Source: a virus. Taken from it: a stretch of DNA of 40,010 bases. The stretch covers positions 1 to 40,010 of IMG/VR virus record IMGVR_UViG_3300037189_022718. One strand, 5' to 3'. The notes below the pieces were generated by a model. That model saw nothing but the letters and a program-made list of their open reading frames with translations. It was not told the origin of the DNA and did not search any database. Below, piece after piece: positions 4,679 through 13,874 of this stretch (the stretch's first letter is position 1; each line of letters opens with the position of its first letter). Position numbers and translations under genes: made by a program.

Positions 4679-6241
4679 ATGGCAGCCACACTAAACACCG
4701 CACCTTTAAGCCCGATTTTAGCCGGAAACGACAACTGGATCGAACTAGAAACCGACCTGGTAAACACCGCAGCACAAGGCTACGTCAACATAGACAGCCA
4801 AAGCCCCGGCGAACCAGCCATAGGCCAGGAACTAACCATCGAATGGTCCGGCAAATCAGTCACATTAACCGTGGCGGCCACCACCAACAGCAGCGCCACA
4901 GCCATTCCAGTGCGCAACGTCGGCGAAACGCTGGATCAATACGCTGCACGCATGGCCGAGGTATTCCGGCAGAATGGCACCATTTCAGATGACTTCCACA
5001 TCACCGTGCACGCCACTGGTCGCGTCACGCTGAAAGCCAAAACAGCCGGAATTCTCGACATCACCGTCACCGAAGACATGACCAGCACCGCCATCACCAC
5101 CGTAGACGGCACCGACCCCAACACACAACCCAACCTCGCAGTGCAGGTACAGTTATGGAAGCCAAGCGGATCCCTGACGACACCAGATACCCTCATCACC
5201 ACCTTACACGCCACCTACGACACCATCGTAGCGCCCACAACCAAGATCAACCTGGTAGATCTCCTACCCGTAAAGCCACACCTCCCCAATTCTACCCACA
5301 TTACTCCGGGCATTTTCCTAAGCTGGCTCCGTGGCGTGGCCACAGACTTGTATTGCGAATATTACCTCCGCTATGCCGACAAGTACGGCACCCCTGCAGT
5401 ACCCCAAGCACTGGTCAAATCTGCCAGCAACTACTTCGCCATCCACGGCGCACGCTCCGCCGACCGCGAAGCAATAACCGCAGGGCTCTACGCCGATGTG
5501 CTGCACAACTACCGCCGTGCTGATGGTGGCACATTCTGGAAGCCATTGGGCGACGGCATGCCAGACTGGTTATATCTCTGGGTCAAATCCGCAGCAACAG
5601 CATGCAACGTAGAGTGGACCATCGTTTGGGACGATGGCAGCTCCACCGTAGAGTTGTATGGCGGATCGGCATTCACCTTGGATGCAAACAAAGCATACTA
5701 CATAAGATCATCACCCATCAGCTTCAACTATACCCCCACCACTCCGGGCGCAATCCCCTGGTACATCACCTTCAGGCTTTTCGGCACCATCTCAGGCGCA
5801 CAACAAACCCTGGCCACCATCAAATACAAAGCCGTCATTGGCACCCAATGGGAACGCTACCTGCTGTTCGACAATGGGGTAGGGGGCTGCGAGGCCGTTC
5901 TGTTCAACGGCAAAGGCAAGGAAGCTTTCTCCGGCAAACGCGAAGCGGCACGCCTCACCCGCACCTCGGATTTTAGCATAGCAGAAGGCGAGTTCACCAG
6001 CTTCAACCCCGAAGGCCAGAAAGTATTCGAACTCAATACCGGCTGGATAGAGAAATGCTACTCAGAGCACCTGCGTCAGTTGCTCCTGGGTGATATCTGG
6101 ATGATCGACGTGGACAACAAACGATTCATCAAGATGATCTGCGAATCCGATTCCATTGAAACCTCCATCAACGACCAGCAATTGTTTGCTATCAGCATCA
6201 AGTTGCGCACGGCTTGGGTGGATAAAGCTTCTAACGTATGA
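4679..6241 (+). CDS. Large virion protein, probable tail-tip component
   Basis: This encodes 520 residues from ATG 4679, four bases after the previous stop; the frame is open upstream but that would overlap the neighbour. The N-terminal 180 residues are Thr/Ala-rich and look like beta-sandwich repeats. The middle is richer in aromatic residues and the C-terminal third is mixed. No membrane segment is seen. Its stop overlaps the ATG of the next large gene (6238). Position beside that protein and ahead of the fibre genes suggests a distal tail protein. I recognise no named family. Confidence 0.75.
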   Translation: MAATLNTAPLSPILAGNDNWIELETDLVNTAAQGYVNIDSQSPGEPAIGQELTIEWSGKSVTLTVAATTNSSATAIPVRNVGETLDQYAARMAEVFRQNGTISDDFHITVHATGRVTLKAKTAGILDITVTEDMTSTAITTVDGTDPNTQPNLAVQVQLWKPSGSLTTPDTLITTLHATYDTIVAPTTKINLVDLLPVKPHLPNSTHITPGIFLSWLRGVATDLYCEYYLRYADKYGTPAVPQALVKSASNYFAIHGARSADREAITAGLYADVLHNYRRADGGTFWKPLGDGMPDWLYLWVKSAATACNVEWTIVWDDGSSTVELYGGSAFTLDANKAYYIRSSPISFNYTPTTPGAIPWYITFRLFGTISGAQQTLATIKYKAVIGTQWERYLLFDNGVGGCEAVLFNGKGKEAFSGKREAARLTRTSDFSIAEGEFTSFNPEGQKVFELNTGWIEKCYSEHLRQLLLGDIWMIDVDNKRFIKMICESDSIETSINDQQLFAISIKLRTAWVDKASNV

Positions 6242-7956
6242 AGTGGGCTATACAACTTCCTTCGGGCGAATTTCTGGATACGCCGCTTGATTTGGACCTT
6301 CAGTTCGAGTTCAACAACCAGGTATTCAGCACAAGCGATACGGCATTGTTGCCCGGATCCTACTCATTCCCCATTGAAGTGCCGCTCACCGCAAGGATGA
6401 AAACCCTATTCGGATTCCCGGATAGGGTAGACCGAGCCACCTTATTTCAGAACATAGAAAATGTGTGGGTATATGCCGCAGGCATTCGGCTATTCTCCGG
6501 CACACTGAAAATTTTGAAGGCTCGCAAAGGATCCGTTTCAATCTCCATTTTTGCGGATTTTCTGGGCTCTTTGAAAAAAGCCAATTTGGCGGACATAGAT
6601 TTCGGAGCCAACGTAGCAGCTGGAGGCACCAGTTTAGAAGCCTGGGCTGCGCACATGCTCGACACTGCGGAAAATCCGGAAGATTACAATCACATTTTCT
6701 TCCCTGTATACTTTACAGGCGGCGATACCGGCTGGGTGAATAAGTGGAAAGCGGAAGCTGAAACCTTTGACATTGGTAACACAGAGGCAGTGGCTCCATT
6801 CGTGAAAATATCCTACATACTGGATCGTATTTTCTCGGCTGCAGATGGTTATTCCATCATAAATGATTGGCAGACGGACATTGAAATGTTCCGAAGGTAC
6901 TTGTTCCACCAGGCAGACGTGCGCGTGCTGGGTGTAAATCCCGCCGTAGCGCCTACGTTTCCGGCAAACTACGCTCTTAAAGACCATGTGCCCCAAGCCA
7001 CCATTCCAAAGTTCCTTCGTAGCCTGTGCGCCCAGAATTGCCTGGGCATATTCACCAATCCGTTCAATAGGACCATTCGTATTGGCCCATTACAATCGGC
7101 CATCACCAATTCAGCCATTCAGGACTGGACAACGTATGCCCTGTATGATCCAATCATTGAACCAGATACTGCCAACATTGGCTACTTAAATTATGCGCAA
7201 CCCTACGATGGTGTTCCGGATAATTTCCCGCCAGTTGAAACCGTAGAGGTGGTGTACAATACCCGGGACGATTTCAACCTCGACTGGCAAAACCTACCCA
7301 CTGGCTTCGCATACATCGAAGCCGGTGAAACCATGATGGAAGTCCGGGATGAAGGTGCAGTAGTAACATTTCAGCGAGGCCATCCATTATTCAGAGGGGT
7401 AGGGGTGGCGAGTGAAACCGGGATCATTCCTGAACTGGTACCATTTCGGGCCATAGAGTTTGGGAATGAAGGAGTTTACTACGTTTTTCACGAAGGCGAA
7501 GCCAGCGTATATGACAACGGCTCGGGATCTTATGCCTGGCAGCAGAAGACATGCCCACTCACTGTGCTACAATTCAGGGGGATACAAGTTCAAAAGTCAG
7601 GCGAACCAGCCTCGCCGCTCGCATGCAACTCCGTTTGGAAATCCTACAACACCGGTGGAGTCAAATCAAAGATTGTGGCTGGTGGCGTTGATCTGGCAGA
7701 CAGCGCTCATAGCCTGAATTACTTTGGAGAGTATGGACTGGGGACACAGGCCTGGGGGGCATGGTTTGAAATGCTCAAGAATGGGAAGCATGTAACGCAA
7801 TCATTCATTATACCGATCACCAAATTAACCGGGTTTTCATTTGGAGATAAAATTCGCGTTGGAAACATGGATTTCTTTGCCAAAAAACTCCGTGTACAAA
7901 AACTACTCGATCGAGGCAGAGTACTCGTAGAGGCTTCTATGGTATCTGTAATCTAA
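6238..7956 (+). CDS. Large virion protein, probable tail hub/tip component
   Basis: This encodes 572 residues and starts inside the previous stop (ATGA-type overlap). The sequence is beta-rich throughout, with many aromatic and proline-bounded segments and no signal peptide. The N-terminal part (residues 1-110) alternates short hydrophobic strands as in hub-domain proteins, and the C-terminal 60 residues again look like strands. Its length and place (tail-tip, then lipoprotein, then fibres) resemble the hub or baseplate proteins of Bacteroidota siphoviruses. This is inference from context; no catalytic motif is seen. Confidence 0.75.
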   Translation: MKWAIQLPSGEFLDTPLDLDLQFEFNNQVFSTSDTALLPGSYSFPIEVPLTARMKTLFGFPDRVDRATLFQNIENVWVYAAGIRLFSGTLKILKARKGSVSISIFADFLGSLKKANLADIDFGANVAAGGTSLEAWAAHMLDTAENPEDYNHIFFPVYFTGGDTGWVNKWKAEAETFDIGNTEAVAPFVKISYILDRIFSAADGYSIINDWQTDIEMFRRYLFHQADVRVLGVNPAVAPTFPANYALKDHVPQATIPKFLRSLCAQNCLGIFTNPFNRTIRIGPLQSAITNSAIQDWTTYALYDPIIEPDTANIGYLNYAQPYDGVPDNFPPVETVEVVYNTRDDFNLDWQNLPTGFAYIEAGETMMEVRDEGAVVTFQRGHPLFRGVGVASETGIIPELVPFRAIEFGNEGVYYVFHEGEASVYDNGSGSYAWQQKTCPLTVLQFRGIQVQKSGEPASPLACNSVWKSYNTGGVKSKIVAGGVDLADSAHSLNYFGEYGLGTQAWGAWFEMLKNGKHVTQSFIIPITKLTGFSFGDKIRVGNMDFFAKKLRVQKLLDRGRVLVEASMVSVI

Positions 7957-7969
7957 ACACCCACACAAT

Positions 7970-8356
7970 ATGTTCAAAAACCTATCCAGACTACTGCTCC
8001 TCCTAATCGTCATCCTGATGTTGCTCCCATTCTTTGCATGCAACAAGGATCCGGACCCCGCAGAGCAATTCAGCATCGAAGGCCGCTGGGTAGACATGAC
8101 CGGCACCTTTGCCCCCGATTGGCATTACCAATTCGACAACGGGCTCATGACCCAATACTACATCACCGCAGGGGCCACGCTCAGCGAACTGACTTACCCC
8201 TATGCCATCCGGGATAGCACCATCATCATTGGCGGAGATGCTACCAATCCTCCACGCACCTGGAACGTTTACTTCGAATGCGCTGATGTGGTCAGAGTCA
8301 CCCAGGCGCAAGTGATTATTGGGCCTACATTCTGGCTAAAGCGGCAGCCGCCATAG
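7970..8356 (+). CDS. Predicted lipoprotein in the tail module
   Basis: This encodes 128 residues. A basic start (MFKNLSR) is followed by a leucine-rich hydrophobic stretch and a lipobox-like LPFFAC, with Cys24 as the predicted lipidated residue. The mature part has an IEGRWV segment followed by strands, reminiscent of lipocalin-like domains of Bacteroidota lipoproteins. It would be exported and anchored in an envelope membrane of the host, not packed in the virion. Possible roles are superinfection exclusion, where phage lipoproteins are known to block receptors, or assistance in lysis. It is the last gene before a double terminator. Confidence 0.78.
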   Translation: MFKNLSRLLLLLIVILMLLPFFACNKDPDPAEQFSIEGRWVDMTGTFAPDWHYQFDNGLMTQYYITAGATLSELTYPYAIRDSTIIIGGDATNPPRTWNVYFECADVVRVTQAQVIIGPTFWLKRQPP

Positions 8357-8383
8357 GTTGTAATATTTTCCATTGTACATCTG

Positions 8384-8477
8384 GGCCAGTATCTGGCCGA
8401 CATTGAGACTTACAGGCCACTCGAAGCCTGATTTTTGAACGGGTGCGCGGAGTTGATCCACGCACCCGTTTTATTTT
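8384..8477. terminator. Cluster of three hairpins with tandem terminators
   Basis: First hairpin: GGCCAG (8384-8389) with CTGGCC (8393-8398), three-base loop, no T tract. Second: CAGGC (8413-8417) with GCCTG (8426-8430) followed by ATTTTT, terminator-like. Third: AACGGGTGCG (8438-8447) with CGCACCCGTT (8461-8470) followed by TTATTTTT, a strong terminator that could act on both strands. Together they separate the tail-tip/lipoprotein operon from the following HTH-protein gene. Confidence 0.75.
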
Positions 8478-8512
8478 TATTCTGCACAATAGAAACTTCG
8501 TATCAAAAAGTT

Positions 8513-8527
8513 CTCTGAATTTCAGAG
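8513..8527. promoter_or_regulatory. Palindromic operator candidate
   Basis: CTCTGAA-T-TTCAGAG is a perfect 7-bp inverted repeat around one central base. It lies nine bases upstream of a TAnnTTTG element, in the spacer of the predicted promoter. A protein dimer bound here would block RNA polymerase. The regulator could be the DnaA-C-like protein encoded just downstream or the phage repressor; the sequence does not say which. Confidence 0.55.
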
Positions 8528-8535
8528 TAAGGATT

Positions 8536-8543
8536 TATTTTTG
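8536..8543 (+). promoter_or_regulatory. Bacteroidota-type -7 promoter element
   Basis: TATTTTTG fits TAnnTTTG, the -7 element of Bacteroidota housekeeping promoters. It lies just after a strong terminator and 43 bases before the ATG at 8587, where a new transcript must begin. No clear -33 TTG is present at the ideal spacing, which would suit a regulated promoter. Confidence 0.5.
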
Positions 8544-8586
8544 CAGCACCCCAGGCGTTCATTCACAGCTTCATTTTTCGCCGCAC

Positions 8587-9492
8587 ATGATTCAAGTCAG
8601 CATTCCAGTTCACCCGCTTACCATGCGCGTGCTACGTGCAGAGTATGGCCCGGGTCCGATCGTGATGTCTAATCACGATCCATTATTCACCTTCATAACA
8701 TGCAGCCCATTGCGCTTCCGAACTAGGCAGTCATCAGAACTGCTTACTTCGGAGGTCATCTTTCAGGTAGAAGATCGTTTGGCACGACACCTGCATAAAA
8801 ATGATTGGATAGTAGGGTACTCTCTACTCAAGCTTCACAAGATGGAGCTCTGCAAATTTGCCGCAGCGGCAGTCATGCTTGGCAACAAGGGTGGGGTGAA
8901 AGCTGCACTCTATACCTGGCTCCGAAGCATGGATGTATGCGAAGATGAATACTCGCTAGAGACAGCCTATAAGTTGTGGCAACGGTTCGGATGGAAAATA
9001 AATGAGGGGAAAAGCAGTACTTTTTTGATGCAAATGCGTGGCAAGGCGGCGGCGGTTTTGCATCAAAAAAAAGCAGCCGTGCCAAAAGTGATTCGTCCTC
9101 TCCAAAGAAACAAGCTTACGCTTTCTGAGATAGAGATCGAGCTTTCTGCCCATAGATTTGTTAAGGCTGTAGAGCAATGCTTTTCACGATCCCCTAGAAA
9201 ACTATCAGGGCACGCAAGGATTTACTTTTACTCTACGTATACGCACCTTACTACTAGGGAGGTAGGTAAGCTTTTGGGAGTCCATTACGTCTCTATATCC
9301 TACGCATCCCGCACCATACGACGCAAGGCAGAGACCAATATAACACTACAACGCCTACTCGCAGCTGCCCTACCTGATGTGGCCACTTCGCCCACACCTT
9401 CGGGGCATGGTACCAGTATTACACGTAATAGAGCGCAAGTGCATTCGGATTCCCGGATCACTCAAGCGGCTGGTCTTAATAGACCCGGATGA
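8587..9492 (+). CDS. Protein with C-terminal DnaA-C-like helix-turn-helix
   Basis: This encodes 301 residues from ATG 8587; the frame is open to 8443 but that part is the terminator and promoter. Residues about 215-250 (STYTHLTTREVGKLLGVHYV and following) resemble the DnaA C-terminal DNA-binding domain, with a helix, a turn, then a second helix ending in a basic segment. The N-terminal 200 residues are unrecognised and there is no AAA+ ATPase core, so this is not a replication initiator. It sits alone behind its own promoter between tail and fibre genes, so a DNA-binding regulator of late genes is plausible. Its last 86 bases overlap the next gene. Confidence 0.7.
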   Translation: MIQVSIPVHPLTMRVLRAEYGPGPIVMSNHDPLFTFITCSPLRFRTRQSSELLTSEVIFQVEDRLARHLHKNDWIVGYSLLKLHKMELCKFAAAAVMLGNKGGVKAALYTWLRSMDVCEDEYSLETAYKLWQRFGWKINEGKSSTFLMQMRGKAAAVLHQKKAAVPKVIRPLQRNKLTLSEIEIELSAHRFVKAVEQCFSRSPRKLSGHARIYFYSTYTHLTTREVGKLLGVHYVSISYASRTIRRKAETNITLQRLLAAALPDVATSPTPSGHGTSITRNRAQVHSDSRITQAAGLNRPG

Positions 9493-10216
9493 TCTGGCCA
9501 CCCAGCCTGACTGGCATCTGGTACCCAATGTAGAAGCCCTCGATTTCAAGCCGGGCAAAGGAGCCTACGAGTTCGAACTGAACCGGCTCACCGGCAGACT
9601 CTCCGACAATACGAACACCGGCAATGATGCCGGTGATTTCTTTGAATACACCCTCGAAGCTAAGGTCCGCAAGGTGTCAATTGAATTTGAATACCTGCGG
9701 GCCAAGCTTCGGAATAGGAGGCTGCATGTAATTGGCACTTACTACGACGGCACCCAACGCCTCGTGCCCAACATGCGCCTCACCGCCCGGGGCGATTCTG
9801 CCGACAAACCATCCGGCACCAACGGCTACATCATATCCGGCGTTGGCCAACTGGCCTTCCCGGCTCCATACCTCGACGAAACCCCTGTAGTAATAGGTGG
9901 CCCATACAACCCGCCTGCCCCGGAAGATCTGGGCAGCGGCGTTCAGATAGTAGCCATCACAGCAACGGGATCATCTTACACCTACTCCATCCCTGCAGGC
10001 AAGTGGCTGGTAGGCTGGGAAGTCCGCAGCACAGCCGCCCAAACCCCCTTACTTGGCACCACCCCAGGCGGCAGCGAGCTCGGCGAAAGTCTGCCATTGC
10101 TTGCTTTGGAAACGTGGGTAGGGCAGGGGAACATGCTGCCTACCTGGAGCAGTATGAATATTTATTTCTCTGGATTGGCGGGTACCAATTCAATTCAACT
10201 TTGGCTTTTGGGATAA
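9407..10216 (+). CDS. Virion-associated protein of the fibre module, unknown
   Basis: This encodes 269 residues from ATG 9407. The frame is open to 9377, but 9407 gives the more natural start (MVPVLHVI). It overlaps the HTH gene by 86 bases, an unusually long overlap. The first 120 residues are mixed with charged strands; from about 130 the protein is Gly/Thr/Pro-rich and beta-like. This looks like a structural or receptor-proximal tail protein. No family name can be given. Confidence 0.68.
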   Translation: MVPVLHVIERKCIRIPGSLKRLVLIDPDDLATQPDWHLVPNVEALDFKPGKGAYEFELNRLTGRLSDNTNTGNDAGDFFEYTLEAKVRKVSIEFEYLRAKLRNRRLHVIGTYYDGTQRLVPNMRLTARGDSADKPSGTNGYIISGVGQLAFPAPYLDETPVVIGGPYNPPAPEDLGSGVQIVAITATGSSYTYSIPAGKWLVGWEVRSTAAQTPLLGTTPGGSELGESLPLLALETWVGQGNMLPTWSSMNIYFSGLAGTNSIQLWLLG

Positions 10217-10273
10217 ATCAGTCCTTTTATCGCCAAAAATTATCAGCAAAACTTACATCGAAAATAAAAAAAA

Positions 10274-10624
10274 ATGCCAGCTCTGTTACGACTTCCAATC
10301 AATCCCGCGAACCAAATCATCCGAGGGGATACGTGGTATGGAGTGGCATTCACCATTACAAAGGCAGGGAATCCGGTGGATTTAACGGCTGCGGCTGTAA
10401 AAATTACCTTCATTTCCAGACTTACATCATGGACACTTGAAACAGGAGGCAATGGAATAACCATTACCAATGCGATTGGCGGTGAAATGAAGATTGATAA
10501 GATACAAAGTTTGCTGGTCGAACCCGGAATATACAATGGAGATCTACAGTTCACATTTGCCAACGGTGACATCAGCACCTACATTCAGATTGAGTTAACC
10601 GTAACAGACGACATTACCAAATAA
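10274..10624 (+). CDS. Small beta-sandwich protein of the fibre/baseplate module
   Basis: This encodes 116 residues behind an A9 leader. The pattern RGDTW near residue 17, a PVDLT strand, and a closing ...TYIQIELTVTD strand resembles the immunoglobulin-like upper-baseplate or fibre N-terminal domains (BppU-like) common in tail fibre operons. The family call is tentative. The stop overlaps the next ATG by one base (TAATG), so translation is probably coupled. Confidence 0.65.
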   Translation: MPALLRLPINPANQIIRGDTWYGVAFTITKAGNPVDLTAAAVKITFISRLTSWTLETGGNGITITNAIGGEMKIDKIQSLLVEPGIYNGDLQFTFANGDISTYIQIELTVTDDITK

Positions 10625-11094
10625 TGATTATCGAAGTCAATGTCGTAGAGCAGGGCATCAGCATTGAAAATGCGCCGATTGAGACCACTATTGTGATAGA
10701 GGTCGGAGAAGGCTTGCCGGGTCCACAGGGGCCCCCTGGCCCAGCGGGTGGATCATCGGTTACAATTACAGCGGGAGAAAACCTAAGCGCTGGCAGAGTA
10801 GTGATAGTAGACGCTGGCACTGCAAAGTACTTTCAACCAGGCACAGCCCTACACGCTGGCCGTGCTTATGGAATAACAATAACAAGCGCAACGACAGGCC
10901 TCCCTGTCAATGTGCAACTGTCAGGCGAATTGACCGATGCTGCATTTTCATTTGCGGCAGACAAGATGCTTTGGGTAGGCGCAAATGGCCGGATATACGA
11001 CACGCCTCAGCCTGGAATCGTGCAAAAGGCTGGTATTTCATCCGGCACCAACAAAATGAAAATTGATTTCACCATTCAAATTCTTACCATATAA
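10624..11094 (+). CDS. Fibre protein with short collagen-like repeat
   Basis: This encodes 156 residues. Residues 29-43 (GLPGPQGPPGPAGG) form a short collagen-like Gly-X-Y segment, a known trimerising stalk of phage fibres. A C-terminal beta-rich domain follows (about residues 45-156) with repeated AGENLSAGRVV / TAKYF strands like capsid-decoration or fibre-head domains. A related domain (AGETLAAGDLIYM) recurs in the next gene, suggesting duplication. It starts in the TAATG overlap with the previous gene and ends in another with the next. Confidence 0.72.
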   Translation: MIIEVNVVEQGISIENAPIETTIVIEVGEGLPGPQGPPGPAGGSSVTITAGENLSAGRVVIVDAGTAKYFQPGTALHAGRAYGITITSATTGLPVNVQLSGELTDAAFSFAADKMLWVGANGRIYDTPQPGIVQKAGISSGTNKMKIDFTIQILTI

Positions 11095-11612
11095 TGGCTA
11101 CGAAAAAATTTATCAAAATCGGCACAACCGGACTGCCAACGGAAGAGGGCGCCTTAACCACCTCTGCTGGTGCTGGTGATGCAGACAAGATCGTACAGAC
11201 AAATTCCAGCGGTGTGCTTGATATTACCCTAATGCCGGCAGGTATTGGGGCTGACACCCGCACCGTTACAGCTGGGGAAACGCTTGCCGCAGGCGACCTG
11301 ATTTACATGGCTGCTGGTGGCACGGTGTTTAAGGCAGACGCCAACGCTGAGGGTAAAGAAGCTACAGGCTTCGTACTCGCTGGAATTACGTCGGGTGGAA
11401 CCGGAACAGCCTACTTTGGCGGCGGTGTTATATCTGGATTGACCGGATTAACCGTTGGAGCACGTTACTTCTTAAGCACTGCCACACCGGGTCGCGCTGG
11501 GCTTTATTCCGGACTGACGTTCACTGCCGGCGATATTGTTCAGCAGGTCGGCAGGTCGCTATCAGCTACCGAGCTATACTTTGAACCTCAATCACCCACT
11601 GTGGTAGCATAA
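11094..11612 (+). CDS. Fibre/adhesin protein
   Basis: This encodes 172 residues. The N-terminal KKFIKIGTTGLPTEEGAL resembles the start of the next gene (KPIKIGGSGLPEQ), so both share an attachment or trimerisation tag. Residues 60-172 repeat the AGETLAAGDL type beta domain of the preceding protein. It is Gly/Ala/Thr-rich with no signal peptide. TAATG overlaps occur at both ends. It is probably a tail fibre subunit. Confidence 0.7.
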   Translation: MATKKFIKIGTTGLPTEEGALTTSAGAGDADKIVQTNSSGVLDITLMPAGIGADTRTVTAGETLAAGDLIYMAAGGTVFKADANAEGKEATGFVLAGITSGGTGTAYFGGGVISGLTGLTVGARYFLSTATPGRAGLYSGLTFTAGDIVQQVGRSLSATELYFEPQSPTVVA

Positions 11613-11860
11613 TGCCTGCCGAAAAACCCATAAAAATAGGAGGGTCAGGGCTGCCGGAGCAATTCGGCGGCTCTGATACCATTCCCATTGCCAACCTCGC
11701 GGTTGCAACACAGGCCGAAGCCGAAGCAGGCACATCATCTACCAAGATGATGACACCACAACGAACCGCACAGGCCATCTCGGCTTTGGGCGGTGGCGGC
11801 GGTGGCGGCGCAGTTACTGCCGGCCAGGCCATCGCATATGCCATCGTATTCGGAGGCTAA
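11612..11860 (+). CDS. Small fibre protein with glycine hinge
   Basis: This encodes 82 residues. The N-terminal tag is shared with the preceding protein. A segment (ATQAEAEAGTSSTKMMTPQR, residues 30-49) matches the well-known repeat of phage tail fibres that precedes a trimeric stalk. A run of seven glycines follows, then a short hydrophobic end. It looks like a fibre truncated to a connector, or one part of a multi-subunit fibre. The stop is 12 bases before the next ATG. Confidence 0.68.
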   Translation: MPAEKPIKIGGSGLPEQFGGSDTIPIANLAVATQAEAEAGTSSTKMMTPQRTAQAISALGGGGGGGAVTAGQAIAYAIVFGG

Positions 11861-11871
11861 AAAAATATGAT

Positions 11872-12435
11872 ATGCCGAACAAAGTAATAGGTAATGGTAA
11901 CAACCCGGGGACGTACACGTTCAATGCGGCGGCTAAAACGGTGACATTCTCTGGGGTTAGCCTAAAGGTTCAGAACATCCTGAACATCACGAATCTAACG
12001 CAATCGGCCATCATTTACAACCCTTTCGTTTCGGGTACTGGGTTTACGGCTTTTGCAAACAACGTGCTGACCCTGGTCTTTGACACCACAACGCACAACA
12101 ACTCGGATGTACTGCTCATTACCTACAATGATGACGACATTCTACCCGTCGAAGTCATTGGAGAATTAACCGAGGCAATTGAGGCTATGCGAATGGCTAT
12201 AGTTTCGCTTACCAGATCGGTGGGCCTTGCACAGGTTAACCCCTTAACGGGCCGTCTACTAGTTGACCAATCTGCATTAACCCAGACGGTAAGCGGTACG
12301 GTAAGTGCTAACCAATCAGGCACCTGGAACATAACAAACCTAACACAAGTCGGAGGCGCAAACGCGGCCATTGTGCCGCTTTCATTAGAACGCGGTACCG
12401 CTGATAATTTGCGCCGAAACATAAACGTAACCTAA
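11872..12435 (+). CDS. Fibre module protein, unknown
   Basis: This encodes 187 residues. The first 85 residues are beta-rich with many Asn/Thr residues. A short helical section (near 95-115) follows, then a Thr/Ser-rich C-terminus with the alternation TVSGTVSANQSGTWNITNL, a pattern I associate with phage fibre proteins. No signal peptide is present. It lies in the same co-directional fibre run, two bases before the next gene. Confidence 0.65.
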   Translation: MPNKVIGNGNNPGTYTFNAAAKTVTFSGVSLKVQNILNITNLTQSAIIYNPFVSGTGFTAFANNVLTLVFDTTTHNNSDVLLITYNDDDILPVEVIGELTEAIEAMRMAIVSLTRSVGLAQVNPLTGRLLVDQSALTQTVSGTVSANQSGTWNITNLTQVGGANAAIVPLSLERGTADNLRRNINVT

Positions 12436-12437
12436 CA

Positions 12438-13874
12438 ATGGCCACTACAAACGGAAATAGAAAAATATTAGATTTGAAAAGATGGGAGCAGGTTAGCCCG
12501 GCTCCTTCGCCAACTGGTTCCGGGGCTTTTATAGCCTCATCAAGACACTTTAGGCAGCAACAATTGTATATCAACAATGCTACAACTGCTTGGTTATACA
12601 ACCCCAGTGAAGATGGATGGGTAGCATTGCCTGGCCCTTCGCTTGCCGGAGTATTTCAGGGCGGCGCAGCGGGTGTTGCAGGGTCGTGGTCAACGGGCAC
12701 GACAGTAGCGGCATCTTCGCTTACTGCCACTGGTGGAACTACTTCAACAATCATCACAAACCAAACGCTTGCCAGATCCTTGGCAGGCTATTCGGTACAC
12801 ATACTTTCAGGCCCCAATGCGGGTGTAACGCTTCCTATTGTTTCAAACACAATAGGCGCAACCGCTACCATTACGGTAGCAGCGCAAGCAACCGCTTTCA
12901 CGGCTTCGACAGTGTACCGATTATGTACCCCGGTTTGGTATGTAGTTAGCGCAGGTAGCCATGCTTCCGGGTCGTTCAAAAAATACGACCTAGCAACGAA
13001 CACATGGACGACGTTGGCAATCACTGGACTTCCTGCATCGTTTGGCACCGATGGCAAATTGGTTGGCACGCCAAGTTGGTTGAATACCGATTACAAAGCA
13101 TTTGCAACGGGTACGGCAACATCGGGGGGAGCATCTACCCTTACCAATTCGGCGAAGACGTGGACAACTAACCAGTGGACAAATTCCCAAATCCGCATTG
13201 TATCGGGTACGGGTGCGGGTCAGATTCGTACCATTGCGTCTAACACGGGGACGGTAATAACAACAAGTGCCGCATGGACTACACAACCCGACGCTACCTC
13301 TGTGTATTCCATTGAAGGGAATGACGATTTTCTGTACTATATTGGCAACAACGCAGTTGCCATGTACCGCTACACAATTTCAGGAAATACTTGGACTACC
13401 CTGTCTCCAACTGCGGCAAGGAGTGCAGCTCCAGGCCTTGGAATGTCCGCACATTGGATTCACAGTGAAACCGATACTAGATGGACAAATGAAAATTCCA
13501 TTATTAATGGACAGCGCATTTATTCATTCAGGGGTAATAGCGTGCAACACCTTGATTACTATGATATTGCCGCTAATACGTGGGTGTCTATAGTGACGTA
13601 TGCACCTGCACAGGAAACATTTGCAACGGGAACAAAGTACACCTATTTGAATGATAAAATTTACATTCAAAAGGACGCCACAAACAGATGGTTTGAGTTT
13701 GACATTGCGGAGCAAAACATGACGGGATGGACAACAATGGCATTGACCCAAAGCACCGCGGTTGCAGGTGATACGGTGTTTGACGTGACGTATTATGACG
13801 GAGCAACCGAGATTCATTATGTCTATATGTTGATGAACACCTCTACACTCATGTACCGCCAAATGGTAATTTAA
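12438..13874 (+). CDS. Kelch-like tail fibre/receptor-binding protein
   Basis: This encodes 478 residues with several kelch-style blades (KYDLATNTWTTLAITGLP, YRYTISGNTWTTLSPTAARS, YYDIAANTWVS), the signature of beta-propellers. Two copies of an inserted beta domain (about residues 84-165 and 217-292), each with a GPNAG or GTGAG turn, interrupt the propeller. Such proteins act at the virion surface in host recognition. It starts two bases after the previous stop and shares one base with the next gene. This is the most likely adsorption determinant of the module, though receptor specificity cannot be read. Confidence 0.75.
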   Translation: MATTNGNRKILDLKRWEQVSPAPSPTGSGAFIASSRHFRQQQLYINNATTAWLYNPSEDGWVALPGPSLAGVFQGGAAGVAGSWSTGTTVAASSLTATGGTTSTIITNQTLARSLAGYSVHILSGPNAGVTLPIVSNTIGATATITVAAQATAFTASTVYRLCTPVWYVVSAGSHASGSFKKYDLATNTWTTLAITGLPASFGTDGKLVGTPSWLNTDYKAFATGTATSGGASTLTNSAKTWTTNQWTNSQIRIVSGTGAGQIRTIASNTGTVITTSAAWTTQPDATSVYSIEGNDDFLYYIGNNAVAMYRYTISGNTWTTLSPTAARSAAPGLGMSAHWIHSETDTRWTNENSIINGQRIYSFRGNSVQHLDYYDIAANTWVSIVTYAPAQETFATGTKYTYLNDKIYIQKDATNRWFEFDIAEQNMTGWTTMALTQSTAVAGDTVFDVTYYDGATEIHYVYMLMNTSTLMYRQMVI

